Positions 1 through 11,780 are shown, counted from the stretch's first letter. The stretch is DNA of 64,000 nucleotides from Euwallacea fornicatus (GCF_040115645.1 NC_089575.1:1-64000); one strand, 5' to 3'. The notes: generated by a model not told the origin, from the letters alone. A program made the numbers and translations.

Positions 1-1528
1 GATGGGGCAGGAGCCTAACCAAGCCCTGAAGAATGTCATCAGGGATAATGACGATGGAGCGTTCATTTGGCTTAAAAGCGGGATGAGGGCGAAGTCGATC
101 CACAGGGACCGGGGGTTCGTGGCGGTGGAACTGGGCCGATTTACGCTGGTCTCGGTATACTTCTCGCCGAATAAGACCACAGGAGAGTTCGAGGCCATGA
201 TTAATCGGTTAGATAATTTTGTAGGAGGCATGGACGGCAGGAGAGTCCTCATAGCTGGGGACTTCAATGCGAAATGCCAGATATTTGGTTCTGGCGTCAA
301 GAATGCCTACCGGAGAGTCCTGGAGGAGTTCGTTGAAGCGAGAGAGCTCACCCCACACAACAACGGGGGAGAGTGGATGTTCGGCAACAAGAATGGAAGA
401 TCTGTCATAGACGTAACCATGAGTGGCGCTATCGTAGCGCGCATGGTGAGTCAATGGCAGATCGAGCGGGACGTGCTGAGTGGAAGTGGACACAGGTACA
501 TAACCTACAAAATTGTAGGGAATGGAACCGAAACTCTGGGAGTGAAAGATGAGAGTAATAGGAAAAGATGGATCGTGACCGAGAAAGGAATTGGTAAGTT
601 GAGTAAATACGTTAACGAGCGTGTTTTAGGGAGGGACGGAACCGATCCTGACCAAATAGTCGAGGAAATTGGAGAAGCCTGCGACCAGTGCCTACTCAAG
701 AGGAGTGCAAAAACAGGGGGCAAAAAGGCGGTCTACTGGTGGAACGAAACAGTAGGTACGCACAGGAAGGAATGTTTGCAGGCCAGACGAAGGATGACGA
801 GGATAAAGGGAGCCAGAGAAACGAACGAGGAGAGACGGGCAGCAGAAGACAAATATGGAAGAGCCAAGAAGACCCTCAAGGATTCCATTCGGAATGCCAA
901 GAGGAACGCATGGAAAAAGCTGTGCTATGACTTGGAGAAGAACGTCTGGGGTCTCGGCTACAGGATTGTGACAGAGAAGCTCGGGCGTCTGAAACCGAGC
1001 CACTTGGTGGAGACCGACATGCTAAAGCGCGTGGACGAACTCTTCCCGAGAAAAAACAAAGTAAGATGGGACAGAATTGTTGTAGGTGCCGAGGACATGG
1101 AACGGGTTTCGACAGAGGAGATTCGACAGGCGACCAGGGAACTTGGGAGCCGAAAGGCCCCAGGGTTGGACGGAATTCCCAATAAGGTCATTAAGACCTA
1201 TCTTGGGATTAAGCCCCAAGGGATGGTAGACTGTGTCACGAACATCTTGGTGACAGGGCAATTCCCGAAAATATGGAAGAGGGCCCGGTTAGTTCTGGCG
1301 GAGAAGCCGAAGAAATACCCGGCAGCGGAGGCGTCGTATCGTCCCATCTGTCTCATCGACGGGCTCGGGAAGGTCGCGGAGAAAGTGATCAAGACCAGGG
1401 TGATGGCGGAGGCCATCGAGCGTGGAATGCTTGATCGAAACCAGTTCGGTTTCGTGAAGGGTAGGAGCACTATCGACGCAATGCGGGCCGTAATGAAGGT
1501 CGTGGAGAGGATTAAGGAGACGAGATAC

Positions 1529-2288
1529 ATGAACGGGGCAAGTTTTTATGGTATTTATGCTGTCTCACCCCAGACACAAGGGGGGCACAGTTGGTTGACA
1601 GTGCCGAGGGGAATGTATCTATTTTGCGTAGCTTTTTAATTTTGTGCGAAAGACCACAGCTTATTTGGCGCTGAACCAATGCAGAACAGAAAGAGCAAAC
1701 ACACTAGGTAACAACACACTTGTATTTGTCTCACTAGATTTTCAATGTTAATTTACAAGTGACAAAAGTCATAACAATTGTAAAATTTGATAAAACTAGA
1801 AAAACCCAAGCGATCACTGAATGTTAATAACTTTTCACGATTGGGAGTTTTTACTTAAACAGGGCAACTAATATGTGAATTGAGCGCAGTATATGGAACC
1901 TACCAAGATTGTAGGAGTTAAAAAGAGAATAGGGGAGATGTTGAAGAGGCGTTGCGTTTTGTGTGAGAGATTCTATGAGACTGTCTTTAATCTCAATTTT
2001 TCCCCCCGAATGTGAACCTCAAGTTGTCCATTTATATTTTTACCACCTCATAGTCATACCAATTAATATGAATTATAGTGCCGAGGACTAAGAATTGCTT
2101 ATCAATACGGTGCCATGAAGGTGTGAGAAAAATGATGGGTGAAAAGAGTTATGAGCATGGGAAGAGTGTGGAATGTGTATGCAGTTGTGTAATGTAAACA
2201 CTGCCCTTAAGGGTGATTAATAAGGTTTACGTTGGCACCATAAAAGAAATTTATTAGTGGGTGAAGATGTTGGGTAGTTTTCCAACAT
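1529..2288. mobile_element. Unclassified ~760-bp insertion in copy A
   Basis: The ORF2 frame runs in at the TAC (Tyr) codon 1526-1528, and the next expected residues (THAGLCVMVT) reappear at 2292-2321, so about 760 bp of foreign DNA lies between. At most TAC or TA is duplicated at the ends. I see no coding frame, terminal inverted repeats or poly(A). It could be a non-autonomous DNA element or filler DNA from repair. Confidence 0.6.
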
Positions 2289-2366
2289 TACACTCATGCA
2301 GGATTGTGTGTGATGGTAACCATCACACACAATCCTGCATGAGTGTATCTCGTCTCCTTAATCCTC
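2289..2366. repeat. Perfect 59-bp palindrome and inverted duplication of ORF2 sequence
   Basis: Positions 2289-2317 and 2319-2347 are perfect inverted copies around a single central A. The left arm is native ORF2 sequence. The right arm continues into 2345-2366, which is the exact reverse complement of 1507-1528, the ORF2 sequence just before the insertion. Thus about 46 bp of the pre-insertion ORF was copied backwards next to itself. Confidence 0.9.
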
Positions 2367-3675
2367 AACGATTGACGTTAAGAATGCGTTCAATTCTGCG
2401 CCATGGGATCTCATAGTTGAAACACTTAAGAGGTCCCAGGTTAGCAGTTATGTTGTAGATGTGGTGCAATCGTACCTGGACGAAAGGACGGTGCAGCTGC
2501 CTAACGAAGAAGTAAGGGAAATGTCGTGTGGGGTCCCGCAGGGGTCGGTGTTAGGCCCCGTATTGTGGAACCTCTATTACGACGAGCTGCTGAAGCTGGA
2601 TTATCCGAGGGGCGTCACACCAGTGGCGTACGCGGATGATCTGGCGCTGGTGGTTACTGCCGGGTGCAGAAACACACTGGAGTTGAGGACCAAGGAAGTC
2701 ATGGAGATGGTCATTGACACGTTCAGAGCTAAAGGGCTCTGTATGGCGTCCGAGAAGACCGAAATGGTGCTACTCGCTGGGAGACGTAAGCTCACTAATA
2801 TGAGTTTAGTTGTAGATCGTTTCAGGTACGAGACGACTACTAGTGTCAAATATCTGGGGGTGTGGTTCGGCAAAGACGCCAGGTTCGCCGAACACGCTCG
2901 AAGGACAGCCGACAAGGTGGGAGGAATAATCCAAAAGCTGGAAGGCATCCTACCCAGAGTCAACGGCATGGGATTCGAGAAGAGAAGGACGATGGTTATG
3001 GCGGCGTCGTCGGCGCTGCTGTATGCTGCACCGGTGTGGCATGGAGTGTTGAAGATCAAGACGTACAGGGCCGTCCTGGAACGGGCAAACAGGAGGCTCG
3101 CGATCAGGGTAGCCTGCGCGTACAGAACGGCCTCCTGTGCAGCGGTCTTGGTACTGGCCAAGATTCCGCCCATCAGACTGCGAGGGGAAGAGAGAAAAAT
3201 GGTGTGGGAGAAAGGTAAAGGTTTTAGGAGAGAGGCCGGAGAGAGGGTGATGAGTGAGTGGGAGAGTAAGCGGGGTGTGTATGATGGGTGGGTGAAGGTC
3301 TTCGTTCCGAGCATCAGATGATGGGTCGAACGTAAATGGACGAAGACCACGTACGAACTAACGCAGATGTTTACTGAACATGGAGTGTTTGGGAAATACT
3401 TGTACAGAATAAAGTTTGAAGAGAGCGACGGCTGCTGGTTCTGCGAGGAACCAGGAGTTGCGGACTCCCCAGAGCACATAATCTGAGAATGTCCGGAGTG
3501 GGGGACCGATCGGACTGAGGCCAGAGGGGCGGGAATCAACTTGGACCGAGAGACGATCGGCTATGAACTCATAGAGAGTGAGTGTAAGTGGAGAGCGTTT
3601 GAATGCATGGTCAAGAAGATCATGCGCAAGAAGAGTGAGCGGAAACGGTACAGAAGAAGAAGGACGGAAGTATAG

Positions 3676-3855
3676 AGAGTAGCTCTTGCGACCTGGCGCC
3701 CCGAAGGAATGCCTACCAGGCGATACCGGGGCCATAAGAAGAGAGGAGGTGGTTTTAGTGGGTAGGAGGGCATAGGGTCGAATACCATACTACCCGTCTC
3801 GGAGCGGACGGGTGTGTTTTTTGAAGATTTCCACCTTCTCGGGCACAAAAAAAAA
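3676..3855 (+). other. R1-like 3' UTR with conserved hairpins and poly(A)
   Basis: An outer stem can form between GGAGGTGG (3745-3752) and CCACCTT (from 3831). Inside it lies a 7-bp hairpin, ACCCGTC (3792-3798) with GACGGGT (3807-3813). The same fold is present in copies C, D and F with different loop sequences. In R1/R2-type LINEs the 3' UTR RNA is what the reverse transcriptase recognises, so a structured element here fits. Confidence 0.7.
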
Positions 3856-4172
3856 TGTCCCCTAATGGCGAGCATCCTGTTGGCCCGCTCAAGGACAGCC
3901 CTATACATCTTGACCCCTAGCATCCTATGCCATATTGATGCAGCATAAAGCAACGCCGACAATGCCGCCATGATCACCATTCGCCTCCTGTCGAAACTTA
4001 TACCATTCACCTTGGGAAGAATGCCTTCCAGCTTGTAGATTATTCCGCCCACCCTGTCAGACGTCCTGCGAGCATGTTCACCGAATCTAGCGTCCTTACC
4101 GAACCATAGTCCCAGATACTTAAGGCTTGCACTCGTCGAATATCTAAATCCATCTACAACCACACTCATGCT

Positions 4173-4626
4173 TCTAAAATTCGCGGTTCAAGGGTGGAAA
4201 GAATAAACACAATTCTCAGAGCACTTCTTTATTCTCCGTGAACCAAAAATGGAATATCCCGACACAATCTGATATCCATACACAGACCACATCCCCTCTT
4301 CGTGAGAGAATCGATAAGATGGAAGGATAATCCACCCTTTTTCCCACGGGTACCAAACCCCTAAACGTCATTCTCACCTACGCTAAAGGAATTTATAAAC
4401 AACCCTTTCTTCCCACGCTAATCTGGGGAAGAGCTTGGTACCAAAAACCTGTACCACTTTCAGATAATGCCAATTAATGATCTTAACATAAACAAGAAAT
4501 GAGAGGGGATTCATGACAGCCCTTTTACCATTTTCTCGCATTTATCTTGAGAGGAATTTAGAGCCAGAACCCCGTGATATTTTCAGATAATTGATTAATA
4601 GTTTCAACATGAACAAAGAATGCTCA
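4173..4626. mobile_element. 454-bp insertion with 6-bp target duplication
   Basis: The copy B frame (GRRKITSMSV) is restored exactly if 4173-4626 is removed with one copy of CATGCT, which flanks it at 4167-4172 and 4627-4632. No terminal inverted repeats, poly(A) or ORF are obvious, and the ends do not read TG...CA. It has internal similarity: two related blocks, each with TTTCAGATAAT followed by an AACAT(A/G)AACAA motif, at about 4459-4505 and 4580-4625. Superfamily unknown. Confidence 0.7.
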
Positions 4627-4686
4627 CATGCTAGTGATCTTACGTCTCCCGTCCAGTAGCACCAACTCTTTCTTCTCTGTCGCCAT

Positions 4687-4952
4687 GAATTGAATTACTT
4701 CTTTTCGATTAAAAGTTTTTTTTTAAGAATTTAAAAACAACTTTATTGTCTTACAAGAAATAACATAGACTCGATCAGACTTACAGCATAACTGCTTAAC
4801 TGAATATTATAAGAAGAATGATAATCTTAACTATTTTAGAAGTGGTTTTATACAGTTATCTATCAATATGTTCTTAATGAGGTCCAATATAAAGTCCAAT
4901 GGTTTATATTGGCAATGTCATTAGATAGGCTAATGTGGACTACATGACTCAT
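4687..4952 (-). mobile_element. ~266-bp insertion, possibly a LINE 3' tail
   Basis: It separates the codons for HSM and ATEKKE of the copy B reverse transcriptase, which are adjacent in other copies. The T-rich run at about 4716-4725 would be a poly(A) on the minus strand. Only CAT is shared at both ends, so a target duplication is not established. Confidence 0.45.
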
Positions 4953-5810
4953 GCTGTGACCCTTGGCATGGGACATGGCGATGACCAGGTTCATATCCTC
5001 CCTGGTCCTCACCTCGAGTGTTTTTCTGTACCCCACCGAAACTTCCAGCGTCAGTAGCTCGTTGTAGTACATGTTCCACAAAACAGGGCTCATGACGGAC
5101 CCCTAAGGAATCTCACACGTCAGTTCACGGTCGTTGGGCTACTGTACCGTTCTTTCGTCGAGGTACGATTAGACCACTTCCACCAGGTACCTACTAACTT
5201 GGGACCTCCTCAATGTTTCCACTATGAGGTTCCAGGGCGCTGAGTTAAACGCATTCTTGACGTCTACAGTTACCATCACGCAGAAGGCCGCGTTTGTGTA
5301 ACTAGTCTCCCTGATTCTGTCCACGATCTGCATCACAGTCCGCACAATGCACTTGCCTTTAACGAAGTCAAACTGTTTATCACTCAACATACCATGCTCA
5401 TTGATCTCGGCCATCAGTCTGGCCTTGATCACTTTCTCTGCGACCTTTCCGAATCTGTCAATAAGGCAGATGAGTTGGTATGACACCTCCGCAGTCGGGT
5501 CCCTCTTCGGTTTCTCCACGAAGACAAGTCGGACCCTCTTCCAAATCTTCGGGAATTCCCCTGTCACTAAGATGTTTGCGACACAGTCTGCAACTCTTCG
5601 GGGATTAATTCCCAGATGGGCTTTAATCACTTCGCTGGATATTCCATCCAATCCCGGAGCCTTTCGGCTCCTGAGTTCTCCTACCGCCCGCCAAATCTTC
5701 TCCATCGATACCCGTTCCACGTCTTCGGTGTAAAAAAGGAGGAATTAATTTAAATTATTCTCCCTTTTTTTAGTATAAACTAAGTGCTTTTTTATTAAAA
5801 CTTGTATATA

Positions 5811-7233
5811 CACTGACTTTCAAAAAACCGCAACACCAAGAAGAACACATCGTACACGTTTGAAATTCCGGCATGAAGTTGGGTCGGGTAATAGATGAAA
5901 ACGATCAAAATATCAAAAGAAAATTATTGTGAATAAGTGAAAAAATGTAATAAAAATTTAATAATAGGTGGTATCTCCTCTTAAATTAATACATTCCTGA
6001 AAGCTACGTGGCATGCTTAAAATTAAATTGTCAATATCTTCCTGTGGTATTGTATCTCAGGCAATCTGCACCTGCTTGCGGAGTTCATCTATGGTTTCTG
6101 GAGGGCGAGCTAAACGTTGAAGTCTCCGACCCATTATATCCCTCATATGCTCTATTGGGGACAAATCTGGAGACAGAGCTGGCCAAAGCAAAGTATTCAA
6201 ATTTTCAGCTTTCAAATACCTCAAAGTATCGTTGGCTACATGTAGTCGCGCATTATCCTGTTGAAATGTTCTTTCATGATAGTCGTGCATGTATGGTACA
6301 AGAACCGGTTCTAAGACACTATTAATGTACCTCTGAGCATTTAATCTATCATAAATGAAAACAAGAAGAGACCGACTACCATACTGGATGGCACCCCAAA
6401 CCATGACACCTGGTGTTAAACCAGAATGACGTGTTTCCAAAAAGTCCAAATTTAATCGCTCTCCTTTGCACCTTCTAACACGTAACCGTCCATCAGATCG
6501 TCATAAACAAAATCGGCTCTCATCACTGAACACGATTCTTCTCCACTCATCCACCCATTGCACTCTCAGACGACACCATTCCAGTCGGGCCACCTTGTGG
6601 TTTCGTGATAATGGAAGCCGACCCATAGGACGATATGAATTTAGTCCAAAACTTCGAATTCTGTGATACATCATACCAAGGGATACCCTTCGATTTAGGG
6701 TGGCTACCCAGTTAGTACCAAGAGACGGAATTGTTTCAAACGGGGCATCTGTCGTTGAACGACGAAGCTGCCGGTCTTCGCGTCGGTTCGTCATTCTTGG
6801 ACGGCCACTACCACGATGACGATTTACTGACCCTTCGTTAGACCAAGCTCTTAGCACTGTTGATTCGTTTCGATCCAATCTACGTGCAATTTCGCGGCAA
6901 GGTAAACCTGCCTCATGCATACCAATGATTCTTCCCCTTTCAAAGGGAGTAAACTGCCAATAAACTGCAATTTGGCGTACACGAGGCATTTTGCACTACC
7001 ACACATTCAATATGGTACTAACGATAGTAACTTTATCGCGATCCGCCTGTAAAAAAAATTGCAAAAAGATCGATCGTCACAGATAAAAAAGTAAAGAAAA
7101 ACTTCATACCGCATTAAAATACGAACTTGAAATTTTTATCATTTTTTTCTCTTTACAAGTCTAAAATCACACCAAAATTTCAAATACATTCAATGCGTTC
7201 TTCTTGATGTTGTGGTTTTTTTGAAAGTCAGTG
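5811..7233 (-). mobile_element. Tc1-like DNA transposon, 1423 bp
   Basis: Ends match as inverted repeats starting CACTGACTTTCAAAAAA, similar over at least 35 bp, flanked by TA at 5809-5810 and 7234-7235. The element is full length with a single transposase gene on the minus strand carrying two nonsense codons. It lies just outside the 5' break of LINE copy B. Confidence 0.93.
5958..6989 (-). pseudogene. Tc1-like transposase, two nonsense codons
   Basis: 344 codons, the usual length for Tc1. The N-terminal paired-type helix-turn-helix region (PFERGRIIGMHEAG, GLPCREIARRLDRNES) is followed by a GRPR motif (SGRPRMTNRRED). The catalytic triad is DD34E: VFSDESRF, FQQDNARLH and SPDLSPIEH, with 34 residues between the second Asp and the Glu. 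TGA interrupts at 6501-6503 (after SRFCL, probably Arg) and at 6057-6059 (after QVQIA, at a conserved Trp). The frame is otherwise open to the TAA at 5958-5960, so inactivation is recent. Confidence 0.92.
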
Positions 7234-7235
7234 TA

Positions 7236-7888
7236 TTTTTGTTACTTATTAACAGAGTCGAATACGTACAACTTGATTGTGATGACACTAAAGAAAGAAA
7301 GCGATCAAACCGTCTTTCCAGTTTTAAGTATTAAAAAACTGGGCACTAACCATGGGCGTATCCTGATTAAAGTGCAATTAAAACTGTTTAGCATAGCATA
7401 AAGGCAATTATCGTGCAGGATTTTGGTCATTATAAATGGTTCCGACTCTAGACGCAAACACTGCTTTTTTAAAATCATAAAGAATACCGCTAGGATAATT
7501 CCTGCCGACAAGGCACCTTATGCTTAATCTTCAGAGCAACGTTGTGATTCTATCCTGCACGATAACGCTAGCTATAGGCGTAGCGCAGGGAAAGATCACT
7601 CTGGCCTACCTCATGACAAATTAAAAAAAAAAAATTATTAATCCAAAACACTCGGCACCTTTTTTTAACGAGATTTAGGGGAATCTGTTGTTTCAGACTT
7701 TGTAAACTTGGCTCTGAGCGATCATATGGGTTTACTTTGTGTCGGGTTGACTTTCTTGTCATAGAATAGTCGACCGACTAAACCCTTTGTCTTCGAAGAC
7801 ATCCGGAACCGTCAGAATCGAGGGCATTACTTCGGATACTTTTGATGTTCTTTATGTCATTTTCTTCTTTTTTTTTGTTTCAGCGTAA
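7236..7888. other. Unassigned AT-rich interval
   Basis: No convincing ORF or RNA gene. A run of A at about 7623-7634 and T-rich stretches at about 7862-7880 may be remnants of short retroposon tails. Minus-strand ORFs of 60-70 codons here have no recognisable motif. Confidence 0.4.
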
Positions 7889-8459
7889 TTTTTTTTTTTT
7901 TTTTTTTATTAAGATTATAGTGCCTCAACTACTTAGGTTATTGGCACTCAACATACATTTGACAACATACGGTTTACAAAACGTTTTAGTACATGTACAT
8001 TTCGAGTAGACATAAAATTACATTTTAGATGGAGTTAAAAAGATCGATTGACTTCAGGAATTCTAAGGTTGCTCTCTGATCCACTGTGGAGTGCAAGTTC
8101 TTGTGCAGTTCATCTTTAATCTGGAAAGTGGTCCTATTGGCACTATACACTGGACACTTTGTGACGATATGGTTGACTGTCAGCAAGACATTGCACCTGT
8201 CACATTTTGGTGGGGGTGTCCTTTCCATTAGATGACCATGAGTTAGTCTTGTATGTCCTATCCTCAGTCTTCTCATGGCCACAGTGTCCTTTCTATTTAG
8301 TTGGAGTTGTTTAAAAGGGAGCAGAGATGGTTCAATTCGTGACAGTTTCGTGTTGGATAGGTTCCAGAGGTTTTGCCACTTACCCTCAATAGATACTGTG
8401 AAATGTTTGCTTACATCCTTCGGTAGGTAAAAATGTTGCTCTATGATCCGTGATTTCAG
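7889..8459 (-). pseudogene. LINE 3' fragment (C-terminal region after an RNase H domain)
   Basis: A poly(T) at 7889-7907 marks the 3' tail of a minus-strand LINE. Its only coding part, 8459 to 8025, is open and reads LRIGHTRLTHGHLM followed by a Cys-rich end (CDRC...H...C). That signature follows the RNase H domain in I/jockey-like LINEs. The copy is 5'-truncated at about 8460, directly next to the end of another LINE. Confidence 0.8.
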
Positions 8460-9379
8460 TTTAAATTATATTAAATGTTTATTGGTACGTCTTAGTTTAG
8501 ATTCGTGTGCTTCTTTAATTTTTAGAATTGATTTGAACATTTTAGTAATGCAGTTGCAGTTTTCTTTGGATCCCAATAACAATTGTGATATTTTATTTAT
8601 ATTTAAAATTTTAATTAGTTCTATTTCTGCTAAATTTTTTTCTTCTGTCCATTTGTTACATATGAATAAGGTATGTTCGGGTGTATCTTCGTCGCAGAAC
8701 CAGCATTTAGAGTTGTTAGATTTTCCAATTTTCTGAAGATATTTTACGAAGATGCCGTTTCCGGTCAACATTTGTGTGGTGTATTAGTGCAGATTACCCC
8801 ATTTTCTAGAAGTCCAAGTTTGGATATCTTTAATGAAATGTTTTGTCCAGCCGTTGTAGTTATTCCAGAGGATTCGCCATTTGTTGAGCGTTTTCTGTCT
8901 GAGTAATTTGCGTGTTTTAGTATCTTTTGAGGATGAGTGTAGATGGATAATTTCTTCAATTCTTAGTTTAATGGGGATGACGTTCGCTATGGGAAGAATA
9001 CTTTCTGTTGAAACTGTTCTATATGCTGAGGGAATTCTGATAGCGGTTCGTCTTAATTTTTTCGAGTTTGTTTCTACAGAATTCGTACTTCAGAACTTCG
9101 AACCAAATGGGTGCTACGTATTTTAATATAGAGTTCACTGCTGAGGTGATGACTTTTCTCTTTTTGCTAATTGGGCGGGTGCACGTCGTTCATTAATTTA
9201 GAAAGACTTTTGATAAGTAGTAGTGCTTTATTACATGTATTATTCATGTAGCATGTGAAACGCATGTTTTTTTTTTCTAGAAAAACACCCATGTATTTCA
9301 CGTTATTACAGTTTTGTATGGTAATTCCGTTGACGTTAATTTCGATAGATGAGGACGATGTTTTTGTTTTCAATACATA

Positions 9380-10907
9380 GAGTATCGGACAAAATTAGAG
9401 CAACTTTAGAAATTTAATTTTAAATTGACGTTGTTCCTTTAAAAATAAGATTTGTTATTATCAGTAATATGTTTACAGCCTATTAAAATTTACACCTGAG
9501 ACTCAATCTTTAAAAAGCACATTTTAGAGGAGAAGGAAAAAGAAAACCTTTTACCACCACAATTGAAGCGACAAAATTAAAGCAACTTAAAAATTATTTG
9601 AATGAATATTATATTTAGTCCAATACCCCTTGTTTTGAAGAACCATCTCACACCTTTTTGGCATTGAAGAAATTAAATTTGAAATGATGTCAGGATCAAT
9701 AGACTTCCAGGCGTTCTCTATTTCTTCAAATAAATTATCCTGATTGGTAATATTTTTTCCTCGGATTTTGTTATCTATGATCTCCAAAAGGTTTTCAATG
9801 GGATTTAAGTCCGGAATCCGGAGAAAGTCGAGGCTGGCCATTTCATTGCCTCGACTTTCTTCTCCACGAACCAAGCTTTTACTATTTTCGCAGTATGCTT
9901 AGGATCGTTGTCGTGCTGATAGACAAACTTAAGGGGCATTTCCCATTCGACATATGGATACATAACATTCTCTAGTATATAATGTTACTTAAATCTATCC
10001 ATTTTGTCCTTAATCCTATAAAGTGGACCAGTTCCGTAAGCAGAGAAACAACCTCAAACCATAATATTTCCTCTTCCCTGTTTAGTGGTAGTTTTTACGT
10101 ACTTTGGATTAAGTCTTTGGCCATTTGGGCGATGTACCCATTGAGCTCCATCACTTCCATAGATGCAAAACTTGGATTCATCGGAAAATAATAATACTTT
10201 CTTCCACTGTTGAGGAGTCCAATCTCGGTGGTAGCTGGTGAACAACATCCTGGCCTCTCTATTTTTTAGTGAAAGATGTGGTTTTTTGACAGGTTTCCTT
10301 CCTTTTAAATCACGTTCTGTCAATCGACGTTGACCTGTTCCGGAAGAAACACTAACTTCTCCTTTTTGTGCAATAATCTGGCGAGCTGAAATTTCAGGAT
10401 TTTTTTTACGTAGCCTTATTAGACGCCTGTCTAACTTCTCTGTCGTTTTTCTTTTCCGACCACCTCGTTTTAAATTCGTTACGACATCACGGTTAGCGAA
10501 TCTTCTGATAGTTTTTGATACAACATCTTTTTTTATGCCAAAAACTTCCGATATAAGTGTTTGCGATTTCCCACTCTTATATGCACTAATGATTTTCTGT
10601 TTTAGATCAACCGAATAGTGAACACCACGAGGCATAATCGTAGATGTTCGTTGTTTAAAAGACCACAGGAAAGTCAGAAATGCAAGATATTTAAACATTG
10701 GTTGCTCTTATTTTGTCGCAAATAATTTTAGATGAAAACTATTTTTTTATTTTTTTATCCCCAATAACAATTTAAACTATTTATAGCAAATGTATTTTAC
10801 ACTAACTACCTTAAGCTGAATATTTATGATAAAATATTTCGTGATTTTTTAGAGAACTTAAATTTAGAAGAATATTTCAAAAGTTGCTCTAATTTTGTCC
10901 GATACTG
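9380..10907 (-). mobile_element. Tc1-like DNA transposon, 1528 bp
   Basis: Inverted ends of about 27 bp (AGTATCGGACAAAATTAG on the left, its complement on the right). TA duplications lie at 9378-9379 and 10908-10909. The first base of the left end differs from the right end (G for C). The element is inserted in the family-2 LINE between thumb and palm. Confidence 0.93.
9587..10635 (-). pseudogene. Tc1-like transposase with nonsense codons and a frameshift
   Basis: I take MPRGVHYSVDLKQ as the start; an upstream in-frame Met at 10698 is possible but untypical. Two N-terminal helix-turn-helix regions (SGKSQTLISEVFGIKKD and SARQIIAQKG) and a basic GGRKRKT linker are visible. Catalytic motifs: LFSDESKFCIYG, VYQHDNDPKHTAK and PDLNPIEN. 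TGA at 10054-10056 replaces the Trp of the MVWG motif, a TAA lies near FKxHYILENV, and a frameshift falls between WPAS and PDLNPIEN (about 9845). Confidence 0.9.
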
Positions 10908-11151
10908 TATATACTATTTTGTTCCACAGAGCTAAATTGAAAGCATTTTTTATGTCTAAAGTGATTAAGATACAAGTTTTTCTATTCGTATAGGAGACAT
11001 TTTTGATTTTATTGACTATCGTTTTAACTTCTTGAAGAGCGTTTATCGTGAAATTACCTTTACGAAAGCCGTGTTGATTGTCACTAATGGACTGTTTGTA
11101 TTCAATTTCGATTTCCAATCTGTGTTTAATTACTTTTTCCAATACCTTGCC

Positions 11152-11780
11152 TGTTAGGGACTTTAAGTTATTGGCTTTTGTTTTATTTATTGTTGTTAAT
11201 TTTGGTTTGTCGTATATTTATATTTATCCCTTAAGTTACGCCCATGTACGGCGATACTTATTCGGAGAATACCATCTGGGTGCCGGGCCACATGGCCCAT
11301 CAGGCAAAAACTAAGGGTACGTTTGGCTGGGGAATATGCTACTAGTCAAAGGAAGCTTTCTCGATCTGGACTATTACTATGATGGTCAATTTGTTGGGCC
11401 TGCGATATTCCCAGAAAAGCGACTAGTATAGATATTCCCCAGATGGCCGCGAGTCATGGGGCCCGGCGTAGCCATAGCCCATAATGGTTGTTGTTGGTGG
11501 TGCGCCCCTGTTTGGAATTCCTCGGGATTAGTACTTAAGGGATAATCGAAGCAATTTTTAGCTCTCTTCTTTTTCTCTTCTTCGGGTGGAAGCTGCGTCG
11601 GTGTCGGGATGTAATCAGAATCATAGAGTGTAACCCACCCAATTAAGCATTCTCCCTCTTCCTACTTAGACTCAAAACTCTTTTATTATTTGATATAAGT
11701 GCAAATTAAATACATAAGTCCATTTATGTAAAACAAAGTGTCGTTGTCGTGGTTTCATTTATCGAAGGAATCCCTCAACA
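11152..11780 (+). mobile_element. Solo LTR, BEL/Pao type, 629 bp
   Basis: Starts TGTTAGGGA and ends CTCAACA, flanked by TTGCC at 11147-11151 and 11781-11785. Removing it with one TTGCC restores the family-2 LINE reading frame. Along its length it resembles the LTR at 16900-17515 (read on the minus strand there), which sits beside a BEL gag gene, so this is the same LTR family left by LTR-LTR recombination. It contains a CTTAAGGG-type motif near each promoter-like region. Confidence 0.92.

Larger units (their letters stand above)
2..3675 (+). pseudogene. R1-like ORF2 (endonuclease-reverse transcriptase), copy A, disrupted
   Basis: Would nick target DNA and reverse-transcribe the element RNA. 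Visible in order: apurinic-type endonuclease motifs QEPN at the first residues, GDFNAK (about nt 260), the SGHRY motif (about nt 487); a linker with YWWNET (about nt 740); reverse transcriptase motifs with RKAPGLDGIPN (about nt 1155); after the insertion, the palm with VPQGSVLGP and the catalytic YADD (about nt 2626); the thumb; and a C-terminal Cys-His cluster (CWFC...H...C, about nt 3430-3490). The reading frame is interrupted at 1529-2370 by foreign DNA. TGA codons occur at 3319-3321 (probably an Arg codon) and 3484-3486 (a conserved Trp). The 5' end is cut by the window edge. Confidence 0.88.
1..3855 (+). mobile_element. R1-clade non-LTR retrotransposon, copy A
   Basis: GC-rich LINE copy that enters the window already inside its endonuclease domain and ends in a short poly(A) at about 3847-3855. 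The copy sits inside copy B (opposite strand): B's reverse transcriptase breaks off exactly where A's tail ends, so the other part of B should lie left of the window. The 3' untranslated region (3676-3846) is shared with copies C, D, E and F. The coding region is broken by an insertion near 1.5-2.3 kb and by nonsense codons, so the copy is dead. Confidence 0.88.
3858..5735 (-). pseudogene. R1-like ORF2 fragment, copy B, heavily disrupted
   Basis: Reverse transcriptase fragment in order from 5735 down: VERVSME...RKAPGLDGISSEVIK; fingers and palm to VKNAFNSAPW; a decayed stretch with stops; SPVLWNMYYNELLTLE (about 5090-5040); the segment that should contain YADD is deleted; ATEKKELVLLDGRRK (about 4686-4640); thumb with VKYLG-like LKYLGLWFGKDARFGEH (about 4120). 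It is split by insertions at 4173-4626 and 4687-4952 and by copy A at 3857. The 5' end breaks off near 5735 with no endonuclease domain visible. Confidence 0.85.

Noticed and set aside
2601..3539. 312-codon minus-strand frame
   Set aside because: Antisense of the R1 reverse transcriptase of copy A; composition and motifs belong to the plus strand.
7500..7635. Possible tRNA-derived SINE before the A-run at 7623
   Set aside because: I could not identify A and B boxes or a cloverleaf, nor target duplications.
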